DNA from: Deroplatys truncata
Lineage: Eukaryota > Arthropoda > Insecta > Mantodea > Mantidae
Length of the DNA stretch: 64,000 nucleotides
Direction: 5' to 3'
NCBI GenBank assembly: GCA_030765065.1
Contig: CM060984.1
Location: 102,281,488 to 102,345,487 of the forward strand
This document shows, piece by piece, positions 27,201-33,560 of the stretch. The position numbers and the translations under genes were made by a program. Under the pieces are notes generated by a model. The model was not told where the DNA came from. It did no database searches and was given only the letters and a program-made list of their open reading frames with translations. Positions within the stretch are counted from its first letter, which is position 1. Every line of letters starts with the position of its first letter.

Positions 27201-28326
27201 CAAATGCAAAGCAGCAGCTGAAGCACAGCTGATAGAGATAACTTTGAACGTGTCATGCGCCACCAGTTGCATATCACAAAAGTGCTGAGGTCACTGCAGG
27301 AGCACGTGTCACGCATATATGCAGACATATAAGCTCTGTAGCCTCATCTTAAAATGACTGCAGTGTATAATGTATATATATGTTGAAATTTTTGCGAATA
27401 GCCTTTAAAGTCCTCTTCATTCTGAGTGCCTGTTATATATTTGGTAAACCATAAGAAATAGACAAAATCTTACTACACAAAACAAATAGATCTCACTGAA
27501 GGACCCAATTTATGTCAAATAAGTGCTAACCATAGTTTGTAGGGTAAGTGGAACACATAAGATTTTTTTTTACTCAAAAATGACTAATAATTTTGGTTCA
27601 AATGCTATAAGTTTAAAGAGGCAGAAGTAGTTTAAATTTAAGATTAGATGTAAACAAAAGAACTTAGAGAATACATTGCCGAGGGGACAAAAATGACCAC
27701 AAAGAAATTACAAAATTGGGACTATTTGGATTGAATATATCTTCCTTATATACACAACCTTGTGCTAATTATGATAGGGTATGGAAGAAATGCAACTCCA
27801 TAAATAGAGAATTTTAAATTGGAAAATATAAATGTTATTAATAGTACTAAGTTTACATACATTTTGTAATAATAAAAAAATAACAACAGGAAAGTTATGT
27901 ATAGAAATTAGGTTTGTAAAAATGGTGTCTAGAAGAGATGTAAAAATAAACAAAATGGTTGTAGCAAGTTATGTGAATGTGACACAATTTTTTTTCCCCC
28001 CCGTATTATTTTCTGTTTCATAATTTTTTCCTCTTTATTCCTCTGAAGAACAGTTAATTGGAATTGTCTATGTTTCATTATAAAAGTTGAAACTAATGTG
28101 AAACAGAATAAAGCCACTTTTTGAAGTTTTTTGTATTGGTATTTCAGGTATGAATGCAATCCTGTTATACATTGGACATGAAATTACACAGCATATGTTT
28201 CCTTGGAGTTGGAAACCTTTTTACAACAACCATGCAGAGTTCCTAGCAATGAATCTTTGGGGCACTACACTGTGGATAATCATTGCATTTGTTCTCTACA
28301 GAAAGCAGACTTTCATTACACTGTAA
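133..28326 (+). CDS. HGSNAT: HGSNAT-like heparan-alpha-glucosaminide N-acetyltransferase, C-terminal six exons (5' exons outside window)
   Basis: Exons join as 133-240, 631-889, 9815-10100, 12926-13050, 23375-23558 and 28148-28326. Every junction is AG/GT and the phases agree throughout, giving about 379 residues and a TAA stop. The family is a lysosomal multi-pass membrane enzyme that transfers acetyl from cytosolic acetyl-CoA to terminal glucosamine of heparan sulfate. Seen here: NYGGG...FKH followed by [26 protein letters not shown], a luminal-type segment [42 protein letters not shown] and a final GHEI...LYRK. The Asn and His in the first exon are 11 residues apart, as for the Asn258/His269 pair of human HGSNAT (recalled numbering). 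The visible part is roughly 60 percent of the human length. No frameshift or stop is seen, so the gene looks functional. The start lies upstream of base 1. Confidence 0.93.
631..889 (+). CDS. HGSNAT: HGSNAT exon b
   Basis: The acceptor is cttatgcag ending at 630 and the donor gtagcg starts at 890. The single leading G completes the Trp codon. The exon encodes [13 protein letters not shown], a basic loop [16 protein letters not shown], the segment [12 protein letters not shown], the family motif [14 protein letters not shown] and a further hydrophobic segment. It therefore covers about three membrane spans. It ends on a codon boundary. Confidence 0.93.
1077..2492. other. Unidentified block inside the copy 1 repeat
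   Basis: The block separates two parts of one repeat copy, so it is probably an insertion. Bases about 1110-1265 resemble the reverse complement of 41010-41160, which marks another interspersed repeat. 1960-2450 is less AT-rich than its surroundings and could be LTR-like, but no terminal repeat, tRNA primer site or domain was found. No gene is supported. Confidence 0.3.
3283..3545 (+). repeat. tRNA-derived SINE
   Basis: The head has an A-box-like TGGTCTGGTGGTTAGCA and a B-box-like GGTTCAACTCCC about 40 bases later. A body and a purine-rich 3' end follow. A second copy is at 47110. It is not a functional tRNA: the arms do not close and unrelated sequence follows. Confidence 0.6.
3671..4865. 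other. Intron sequence, nothing recognised
   Basis: AT-rich intron sequence of HGSNAT. I see no splice-flanked open exon, TIR or known transposase fragment. Confidence 0.5.
4866..6178 (+). mobile_element. Mariner element, near complete length, defective
   Basis: The inverted ends start CGAGGTGTGATCAAAAA (left) and match the reverse complement of the right end ending at 6178, with two mismatches in about 28 bases. TA dinucleotides flank both ends (4864-4865 and 6179-6180). The 1313-bp length is typical of mariner. It carries the broken transposase described separately. It lies in an HGSNAT intron in the gene's orientation. Confidence 0.92.
5073..6116 (+). pseudogene. Mariner (DD34D) transposase pseudogene
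   Basis: The protein starts MSDYKEW at 5073, then shifts frame before 5100 into the long open stretch [12 protein letters not shown]...EWFSKFKTG, which holds the paired helix-turn-helix region. The first catalytic Asp is in GDETW, the second in HHDNAP and the third in LAPAD. The spacing between the last two Asp is exactly 34 residues, the mariner signature. Further frameshifts lie near 5700 and 5950, and the normal stop is at 6114-6116. All three catalytic Asp survive, so decay looks fairly recent, but at least three frame breaks make it inactive. Confidence 0.9.
6179..6779. other. Intron sequence, nothing recognised
   Basis: AT-rich, with a T-run near 6284. No gene, TIR or repeat-family match was recognised. 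Confidence 0.5.
6942..8895 (-). mobile_element. DUF4817-type DNA transposon remnant nested in a repeat
   Basis: The ends form an imperfect inverted repeat of about 110 bp: 6942-7055 against 8780-8895, with outer ends CAGTGGAAGTGAAATAG and CAGGGTGGAAATGAAATAG. On the - strand at 8430-8160, in two frames, are [20 protein letters not shown] and [20 protein letters not shown]. These match the DUF4817 N-terminal helix-turn-helix found in many insect transposases. No catalytic domain was recognisable. The target duplication is unclear (TA, or a degraded 8 bp). Confidence 0.6.
8160..8430 (-). pseudogene. DUF4817 transposase N-terminal fragment
   Basis: Two frames together give the pattern Y-x-D-M-x-L-I-Y-G-E-x2-C-N-S-R-x-A, then RRFPRRT and WVHDTGSV. 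This pattern is typical of the DNA-binding N-terminus of insect DDE transposases annotated DUF4817. A frameshift lies near 8310. The rest of the protein is not readable. Confidence 0.6.
9286..9814. other. Intron with repeat scraps
   Basis: Contains a fragment of the ACTTTCTCTAC family (9350-9480). At 9590-9660 is a weak reverse tRNA-SINE-like head (ccgtggctggaaccccaacc...gatgctct). Nothing else is supported. Confidence 0.4.
9815..10100 (+). CDS. HGSNAT: HGSNAT exon c
   Basis: The acceptor is cttgttgcag ending at 9814 and the donor gttagc starts at 10101. The exon holds a long hydrophobic span ([17 protein letters not shown]), then the soluble segment [27 protein letters not shown] and [18 protein letters not shown], ending PYDPEG. 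The NCT triplet is a potential N-glycosylation site. The His-rich GDHDHG stretch is also seen in other animal HGSNAT proteins. The last base starts the Gly codon finished by exon d. Confidence 0.93.
10365..10600 (+). repeat. tRNA-headed SINE-like sequence
   Basis: The head runs from cctccgtggtgtggggatag to a B-box-like AAGTTTGAATCTC at about 10421-10433. A body with the short duplication ttccggtggcctt(t/c)gccca at 10513 and 10540 follows. It is probably a pol III-derived SINE. Confidence 0.45.
10606..11771. mobile_element. Pogo/Tigger-like non-autonomous DNA element
   Basis: The right end read inward is CAGTGGAATCTCGTTAGCAC, with TA just outside (11772-11773). The left end at 10611 has gaatctcgttagtacgtt in matching inverted position. 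Its outermost bases have decayed into an AT run. Subterminal cgggaaaacgtgttaa copies lie near both ends (10662 and 11729). CAGTnGAAnCTCGTTA ends are typical of pogo/Tigger-type elements. No transposase was recognised in about 1.17 kb. Confidence 0.6.
11772..12925. other. Intron sequence, mostly unidentified
   Basis: Around 12560-12610 there is similarity to the tail of the 3283 SINE (caatatgacctancagttaaag). 12420-12510 is very AT-rich. 11820-12320 contains two CCAAT-type motifs near a TATTTATAA and might be LTR-derived, but no partner LTR was seen. Confidence 0.35.
12926..13050 (+). CDS. HGSNAT: HGSNAT exon d
   Basis: The acceptor is gtttctag ending at 12925 and the donor gtaagt starts at 13051. 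Two leading bases complete the Gly of PEG. The exon encodes [20 protein letters not shown], a short basic loop and [11 protein letters not shown], which are a membrane span and the start of the next one. It ends on a codon boundary. Confidence 0.92.
13170..13265 (-). repeat. tRNA-headed SINE fragment (GAGCTA family)
   Basis: Read on the - strand it is ccatagtagctcaatgg...ttcaaatcctgg. The A-box (TAGCTCAATGG) and B-box (GTTCAAATCC) match the family seen at 14555 and 21415-21840. Confidence 0.6.
14075..14335 (+). repeat. tRNA-derived SINE, GGTTCAAATCCCACC family
   Basis: The head has a tRNA-like B-box GTGGTTCAAATCCCACCAAG and a body reading ccttcctgatagatattttt and taggcctggaacgtttcc, then repeated catttc. 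Reverse copies are at 24095-24300 and 25965-26145, which share the tttgccagtta and aggcttagaaca parts. Confidence 0.65.
14350..14720 (+). repeat. GAGCTA-family SINE: tail fragment and one fuller copy
   Basis: 14555-14720 has the A-box region tagctcaatggttagagca, the B-box gttcaaatccc and the tail gtataattaatttcattag followed by tgtacataacaaaac. 14350-14420 carries only the same tail (gtataattaattttattgg). This tail also ends the copy at 21660-21840. Confidence 0.65.
14721..15446. other. Intron sequence, nothing recognised
   Basis: AT-rich with short poly-pyrimidine runs near 15190-15230. No coding or repeat evidence. Confidence 0.45.
15447..16045 (-). mobile_element. Truncated Tc1/mariner-superfamily element (same family as 24927-25482)
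   Basis: The left edge is a TA (15445-15446) followed by CAGAGAGCCAAAAACTACGA, the terminal inverted repeat shared with the element at 24927. On the - strand the transposase C-terminal region is readable in broken form: [23 protein letters not shown] and [11 protein letters not shown], with upstream remnants of the catalytic region. The opposite TIR is missing. Confidence 0.75.
16046..16213. other. Short intron spacer
   Basis: AT-rich sequence between the mariner fragment and the Gypsy LTR. Nothing recognised. Confidence 0.4.
16214..16770 (-). repeat. 3' LTR of the Gypsy element
   Basis: It starts TGTGACAG on the + strand (the CA end of the element). It has many cttcact and tcact repeats and aligns with 21141-21385 over its first ~230 bases. 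The upper boundary is approximate. Confidence 0.65.
16791..17792 (-). pseudogene. Gypsy integrase remnant
   Basis: The zinc-binding part reads [20 protein letters not shown] (17735-17676) and ends [10 protein letters not shown]. The catalytic core is fragmented by frameshifts. The C-terminal part (17195-16791) is open for 134 codons with [12 protein letters not shown] and [12 protein letters not shown]...NRLAPY, the GPY/F-type tail that precedes the LTR. Confidence 0.8.
18130..19315 (-). pseudogene. Gypsy reverse transcriptase-RNase H remnant
   Basis: The N-terminal RT strand is at 19315-19097 ([20 protein letters not shown]). The central RT at 18992-18642 has [33 protein letters not shown] and [11 protein letters not shown]. 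The active site that should read YLDD reads YLNI, so two catalytic Asp are lost. RNase H (18426-18130) has [15 protein letters not shown]. Frames change between the pieces. Confidence 0.87.
19573..20646 (-). pseudogene. Gypsy gag and protease remnant
   Basis: The gag capsid-like part spans 20646-19951 in two frames, with WAVFKQQFE-type sequence and [17 protein letters not shown]. The protease end is at 19800-19573, with [20 protein letters not shown] followed by a GRDEIPL-type segment. Upstream, 21100-20650 holds a Met- and Lys-rich coiled coil, typical of the N-terminus of some arthropod Gypsy gags. Several stops are present. Confidence 0.7.
21415..21840. repeat. Cluster of three GAGCTA SINE heads, two reverse and one forward
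   Basis: Reverse heads lie at 21415-21533 and 21540-21660 and a forward copy at 21662-21840. Each has tagctcaa(t/a)gg and gttcaaatccc in its own orientation and a B-box-adjacent 'gccacagctgg' segment. The forward copy continues to the family tail gtataattaatttcaatt. The cluster joins directly to the truncated Gypsy LTR. Confidence 0.7.
21841..23039. other. Intron sequence, nothing recognised
   Basis: AT-rich intron before HGSNAT exon e. I found no repeat-family match and no coding signal. Confidence 0.45.
23040..23125 (-). repeat. GAGCTA-family SINE head fragment
   Basis: Read on the - strand it is gcgccatagtagctcaaatg...agctgtggcactgag, with a decayed B-box. It matches the heads at 21415-21660. 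Confidence 0.5.
23375..23558 (+). CDS. HGSNAT: HGSNAT exon e
   Basis: The acceptor is tttatttcag ending at 23374 and the donor gtaagt starts at 23559. The exon encodes [15 protein letters not shown], the highly conserved [13 protein letters not shown], a long hydrophobic span and the loop [15 protein letters not shown]. The preceding intron is over 10 kb and carries the Gypsy element. Confidence 0.93.
23945..24092 (-). repeat. ACTTTCTCTAC-family end fragment with (GT/GCGT)n
   Basis: ggtagagaagcattctaccc, then aaaattcgaaatggagattt and tccaaaaaagaatttctaga, matches the family end. The microsatellite 24050-24092 follows, as in complete copies. A SINE then begins. Confidence 0.6.
24095..24300 (-). 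repeat. SINE of the GGTTCAAATCCCACC family
   Basis: A reverse copy with gtacaaatcccaccaaatg as the B-box region and tttgccagttacg in the body. It abuts the microsatellite of the previous repeat. Confidence 0.6.
24301..24926. other. Intron sequence, nothing recognised
   Basis: AT-rich, no gene or repeat recognised. Confidence 0.45.
24927..25482 (+). mobile_element. Internally deleted Tc1/mariner-superfamily element with ~160-bp inverted repeats
   Basis: TA flanks at 24925-24926 and 25483-25484. The left arm (24927-25083) and right arm (25318-25482) are inverted copies, sharing gagccaaaa-actacgaac, ctatcatagaaaggcgcgga-type sequence and ttttaaaactacttttaaag. The 235-bp centre encodes a transposase tail: [26 protein letters not shown] and a following REL-type segment in another frame. 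The 5' two thirds of the transposase are gone. Confidence 0.85.
25483..25964. other. Intron sequence, nothing recognised
   Basis: No repeat or gene recognised. Confidence 0.4.
25965..26145 (-). repeat. SINE of the GGTTCAAATCCCACC family, decayed
   Basis: It shares tacatgaaattaaatgat, aagcctaagtttagggtgcc and tttgccagttatgagaactg with the 14075 copy in reverse. The tRNA head is mostly lost. Confidence 0.55.
26221..27575 (-). repeat. ACTTTCTCTAC-family element, copy 4, split by an 862-bp element
   Basis: It starts gctttctctactggagtaaa and runs through aaatttgataccagcatttc and caagaaaatctccccatccc to 26503. It resumes at 27366 with the gaatagcctttaaag and gtaaaccataagaaatagac segments, ending near 27570. 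A short terminal fragment recurs at about 27930-27990. Confidence 0.6.
26504..27365. mobile_element. 862-bp TIR element nested in the repeat
   Basis: The left end CAGTGCGGTCATTTTATGGT and the reverse complement of the right end, CACTGCAGTCATTTTAAGAT, match over about 27 bases. TA flanks both sides (26502-26503 and 27366-27367). No transposase was recognised. A TA target and a CAnTG terminus fit the Tc1/mariner/pogo group, but the family is not identified. Confidence 0.65.
27576..28147. other. Intron before the last HGSNAT exon
   Basis: AT-rich, with partial repeat scraps (27575-27640, and 27930-27990 resembling the ACTTTCTCTAC end). It ends in the acceptor ggtatttcag. Confidence 0.5.
28148..28326 (+). 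CDS. HGSNAT: HGSNAT terminal coding exon
   Basis: The acceptor is ggtatttcag ending at 28147 and the TAA stop is at 28324-28326. The exon encodes [12 protein letters not shown], an aromatic loop ([12 protein letters not shown]), and the last span [17 protein letters not shown] followed by a seven-residue tail. The end position matches that of the human protein, so the C-terminus is complete. Confidence 0.93.
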
Positions 28327-29845
28327 GAAATAACTTGACCTAAGGCAGTTTTGCTGCCTATTTTTATGTAGTCAATAACTGATTGCAATAAGCTTATATA
28401 TATTTTTACATACATCACAATATTTTTAGCTACTTTATAATGATTGTAGTGTATAGAGATCTGTGTCTGTGTGTTTATATGGAATGAAGAGTGTGTTGAA
28501 AGGACAGCATTAATGTATTAAACTATAACTTTGAGATTTTCATAAGGTGTCTGTGATGAATTAGTTCTTCAGTTCTGTACTTATATAGAGTCATAGCGAT
28601 TGTTTTTGTTATACTTCAGTCAATATACAATCATTAAGGTATATAAATCTAAAGACTTTTGGGTACAGGTAAGCAGCATAGAGTCATTTGCGTAATTTTG
28701 AAATGTTTATTATATCATTTTTGTACCTATAAAAAGGTTTAACAAAGTAAGAAGTGGATGCATATGAAGGTTTTGAGTTATACTTAGCTTTGAGACCTTA
28801 AAATTTAAAGCAAATGGCAAGTAAAATTCATGATAACTACATCATATATTTTAAGAATGTTCAAAACTCCTAGTTTATTTTTACATCATCATATGAAAAT
28901 TTGTAGAGCTTCTTATTTCAGAGCTTATTATTATACATTGTAGATAGAATCATTCAGAATAGCTGCTGAATTGTTTATGCTGTTACTGCATGTATAATAT
29001 CTTTTTGCAATACAATTGGAGTATTTCGGCTCAATTTTAGACTATTTTGAAACTCAGCTTCCATTTTTAAGTATGTAAAAATTCTGGATGATATTGTTTG
29101 CATTTCTTTCTTTAATGTTTCAATCATTTATTATAAATATAACTTTTAGAATATTAGCATTTTGTAAAATATTAGTACCTAAGCAGTTTGTTTTGTTTAC
29201 TGTGTATGAACCCAGTTTGTGCTGCACTATAGATGTTTTGTCTTCTTTCTAAGATCTTTTTGTATGTTTGAAGTTAAATTATTTGTGTGCATTTTCTAAT
29301 TTGTAGATTAGTCATGCTTCTTTTGGTTTTATGCAGAGCAAATGCAGCAAAAAAAATGCTTTTGAACTGTTGCTGCAAGTAGTGCAGTCATGCTTATTTT
29401 TTTCTTTTTAAATTTACCCAAACAATCAATTATTTGAGAATTTTATGCATCATTCCAAAGTAATTCAGCATGCTAAACATCACACAAATATATATATTAA
29501 ATAAAACATTAAAGTATGAGATTTCAAAAATATTTTTGTTGTTATGAGCTGAGGTCCTGACCACTCTCTCACTTCTCCAATGTGAACAACTGTGTATAAT
29601 GCTGTTATTTTTAATTTCATAAAATATATTTCAATCACAAAATATTTGTTGTATTAAATCTGTGGTATTGATCATGTAAAAGGAGATGTAGTGTTTTATA
29701 ATTGATTTTGTACATATTTTTGTTAATTTGTTTTATGTGCTTGAATTGATTGTTTAGTTATTTATGAAATTCTGGTTGATGTAGCCTCATATTTGTTTAA
29801 TTTTGTTAAGTAATTGTAAAATAAATGCATAAATCCAGTACAAAA
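28327..29845 (+). other. HGSNAT: HGSNAT 3' untranslated region (inferred)
   Basis: This AT-rich non-coding sequence follows the stop. Poly(A) signal candidates AATAAA are at 29500-29505 and 29820-29825. The second, followed by non-coding flank, is my preferred end. From about 28388 the sequence is duplicated at 41162 onward, so RNA mapping here needs unique reads. Confidence 0.5.
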
Positions 29846-30959
29846 GGCGTAAAGTATTTCTTGCTTTGTCTGCGATATCCATGTATCACATTAAGAAGAA
29901 TTTATCTGGGAGGATAAATTAAAGAATGTTCTTTTTATTTACCATATATCATAAAAATTCCAGCAAATGATGATCTGCTGATCAACCCCACTCCCTATAC
30001 TAAAATTTTGCAGGGAAACTTGATTGCTGGTGTTCAGTAATCATGAGACTGGGTGCTTGTATAGCAATTATATTGCTTGAGTTTTGTGAATCAAATCCTA
30101 TGAACAACTGAAAAAATTGGTATTTATGCCATTGAAGTCATAAGACGAGCTGTACTCGTGCAAGTTAATAATGGCATTTAAATTGCAGACGAGCATAGCT
30201 TGCAAGCATGTGCTGGCCAATAAAATTGCATTATTTGCATTTTTAACTAACAGGCAGCATGTAAAGGCTCTCCATGTCATGCTAGAAGACTAATGAACAG
30301 AGAAAACTAATGCTGCTGGCACTAGGAGAGCAAATAAATAGAGATCATTTGATATATCCTATAATAAAGAGAAACTAGGTTAGTATGAATCATGGTCTGA
30401 AGTGAATGTACTGTGTGTGAAATGAAAGGATAAAAAAAATGTTATTTCTTTTAATGAAACATGATGCTGTTAACATAACAACAATTAAGCTCAGAAGATG
30501 GAAAGATTAGGCACCCAAAGTGGAGGTAAAGAAATCAAAGTGTGCCCTTGAGTACCAAAGGCGAATGGGAGATGTCAATTTGTAAGATCAGGTGACAGCT
30601 TTGTTTCCTATAATATGATGCACAGCTAACAGTTATGGGAAAAAACACCTTTCTATTTGCTAGATATGTGCATATTAATTGTTGCATTGTATTTGCAAGG
30701 TGACTGCTAAGAAAAAGACTAACTACATGGACTTTAGAATCAATGTTGTTATCAGCTGCTTCAAAGTGTAACACTAGTTCAATTTTAAAGATTCACCTTC
30801 ACCCCATTGAGAACTGTAATATAAAAGATGCTCCCTTTTCCATTTTCCAATGCACATTTCACCCATAGAGAGAGAAAAAAAAAAAAAAAGGTAAGAGCCA
30901 AAAGATGTACGCTACACTAGGGGAAAAATTACCAAAAATGATTGGCAAGACAAAAAGTG

Positions 30960-31163
30960 CAATTAATTTTTTTAGAAGCTTTGTAACAATAAAGGCATTA
31001 GGAGTCAAATTTGGGACATGTTTACTTCACTTACTCTGTCATTTATAAGGATATGTTTCAGAAGCTTTTGCTTCCATTATCAGCTGTAGGTCAACCTTTA
31101 TAAATTACGAGTAAGTGAAGCAAGCATGTCTCAAATTTGGCTCCTATTGCTTTAATATTGAAA
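30960..31163. mobile_element. 204-bp foldback insertion with 10-bp target duplication
   Basis: Inverted arms lie at about 30987-31036 and 31107-31158 (left ggagtcaaatttgggacatg, right catgtctcaaatttggctcc). The insertion is flanked by ACAAAAAGTG at 30950-30959 and 31164-31173. Copy 2 of the duplication lacks the insert and has one related site near 44276-44290. Confidence 0.7.
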
Positions 31164-31662
31164 ACAAAAAGTGTTTTGTTGCCCTTCATTTGGAGAACTG
31201 TTTTGAGATCTACCACACCCAGCAATCCTATTATGCCATCAAAATCAGTGAGTCAGTTCATCCAGTGTCATTATATAACTTTTGGGAAACAAATTATATT
31301 GGTTGATTTTATGTGAATTTTTTGAACTTTACAATCCACTTGCACAGTTGTGCAGGGATTTAAGTCAGGTTTCTGAGGTAGCCATGATGGTATTTAACCC
31401 TCCGTCAGTCGCTAGGGGCCTGAGAGACCCCTGGCATTATATAAATGTTATAATTTTCGAACGAACGCACCTATGCAATTGCCTGACTAGGGCATCTAAC
31501 ATTACACTTTGCGCGATTATTTGCTGCAGCGATAACCTTATCTGTTTATTTGTTTGGCTGGAGGAATGACTAATCAGCAGTTACGTGTCACACAGGTCAA
31601 CCAGGCCCCGCGCGCCTGCTCTCGTTACATATTGTTGACAGATTTGTTTCTCATTAGCTTTT

Positions 31663-31961
31663 GTGCAATATTGCTTTGCTATTGCAAGGAGCTGTTACTG
31701 CTTCGTTACGAATACGAGTAAAAGGTACGATCTACAAAATCCGATTGATTTGGAAGAAGTACATCGCCTACTTAGCGATGATGCCTTGCCTGTGGATGAC
31801 AACTTATATGAATCAGATGATTCTGATTCAGAAGATAAACTCGAAACGAGATCTTTAGATTCAGAAACTGAGCATGAAAATGAAGAGGAAGACGACGAAA
31901 GCAGCTTCTGTGATAACATGTATTTTATAGGTAACATCATATGCTTATCATAGTTCTTCTA

Positions 31962-32000
<39 letters not shown>

Positions 32001-33560
32001 GACATACATTCTGTTATTTACCGGAAGAGATGGTAGAGAAAAAAAAACACCTTGGAAAATAACACAGACAAGAGCTCAATATATTGACCAAACTTCCTGG
32101 AGTGGTAGGAGCTGCCAAAAATGTGAAAACGGAAATTGATTGTTGGAACCTTTTTGTTACCGAAGATATAGTTGATTTGATTGTTGAAAGCTCAAATACC
32201 TACATTAGCAGTGTGCAGCACAAATTTGATCGTGAAAGAGACAGCAGACCTACAGATGTAATAGAAATAAAAGCTTTCCTAGGCTTATTGTACCTGGCAG
32301 AAATTTTTCGTGGTGGACGCCAGAATATTCACGATTTTTGGAGAACCGGTGATCTTGGAATTCCTCTATTCCGAATGGCTATGTCCGAAAAACGATTCAG
32401 TTTTCTAATACGCTGTATTCGCTTTGATGACAAAAGCTCAAGACTGGAGCGACGAAGATTGGATAAATTGGCTGCTGTTAGAGAAATGTTTACATTGTTT
32501 CTGAACAACTGTCAGAACCATTATTCTCTTGGACAAAATGTCACTGACGACGAACAGTTGCCGGCATTTCGTGGTCGACGTGGTTTTCGACAATATATAC
32601 CATCCAAGCCAAACAAGTATGGCATAAAGATATTCTGTTTGAGTGATGCAAAACTGTTTTATACAACTAACATGGAGATTTATTGTGGAATAGCAGCCGG
32701 ACGTACCATATTTGCAAACCGAGTTCGGCAGAGGCTGTAGTGCTGAGACTAACTGAACCAATCACTGGCACTGGACGAAACGTTACTGCAAATAATTGGT
32801 TTACCAGTGTATCACTGGTGAATGAATTGCGCAAAAGACAACTTTCTTTCGTTGGTACAGTGCGAAGGAACAAAAAAGAATTACCCACTAATTTCACTTC
32901 TCCAAAAGATCGCAGTCAGTACGAAAGCATATTTGGCTTCACAAAAACTGAAACGCTTGTTTCATATGTTCCGAAAAAGGGTAAAACAGTAGTTTTGCTT
33001 AAGTCTACATGTTTCATCCACACAGTTATCAGAAGGTGCTGAGAAAAAGCCTGAAATAATCCTGCATTATGACACTAAATCTGGAGTTGATGTAGTAGAT
33101 AAATTATGTGCTACATACAATGTAGCAAGAACAAGGAGAAGATGGCCCATGGTAATTTTTTACCATATCTTGAACGTTGCAGGCATTAATTCTAGGGTTA
33201 TCTTCCTTGGAAACCAGAATAAATATTCCACAAGGCAAGAGTATTTGAAAGCACTATCTTTAGCTTTACTGTTGCAACAGCTACAAAGGAGAGCAACAGC
33301 ATCAAATCTACCCGGTGATTTGAAAGGCCTTTGACAAAATATAAACCTGAAGAATCCGGCGTAGATGAATTGTCAAATACATCGCTATGCACATTGAAAC
33401 GGAAACGATGTGAACCCTGCACAAAGACAAAATGAACTGCAAAACTGAATATGCATGTGGGAAGTGCAACATCCCCCTCTGTGTTTGAGCAAACATGCTA
33501 AAATTATTTGCGAAAGTTGCTTAGTCGGGGAAAACACGGGTGAGGTAGTAGAAGATTCTG
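31663..33560 (+). pseudogene. piggyBac transposase pseudogene
   Basis: The N-terminal acidic region is at about 31700-31930 (LPVDDNLYESDDSDSEDKLE). A stretch containing an (ATT)n microsatellite follows, then the catalytic domain from 32084: TKLPGVVGAAKN, IKAFLGLLYLAE and the first Asp in TDDEQLPAFRGR. The second Asp is in FCLSDAK. RLTEPITGTGRNVTANNWFT lies in another frame, and the third Asp is in GVDVVDKLC. A Cys-rich C-terminal domain (RCEPC...CKTEYACGKC) ends near 33500 with further frame changes. The catalytic Asp residues remain, but several frameshifts (near 32700, 33010 and 33430) inactivate it. Confidence 0.9.
31958..32000. repeat. (ATT)n microsatellite
   Basis: About 14 ATT units inside the piggyBac, between the acidic N-terminus and the core. 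It is either an expansion or part of a decayed intron-like insert. Confidence 0.9.
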
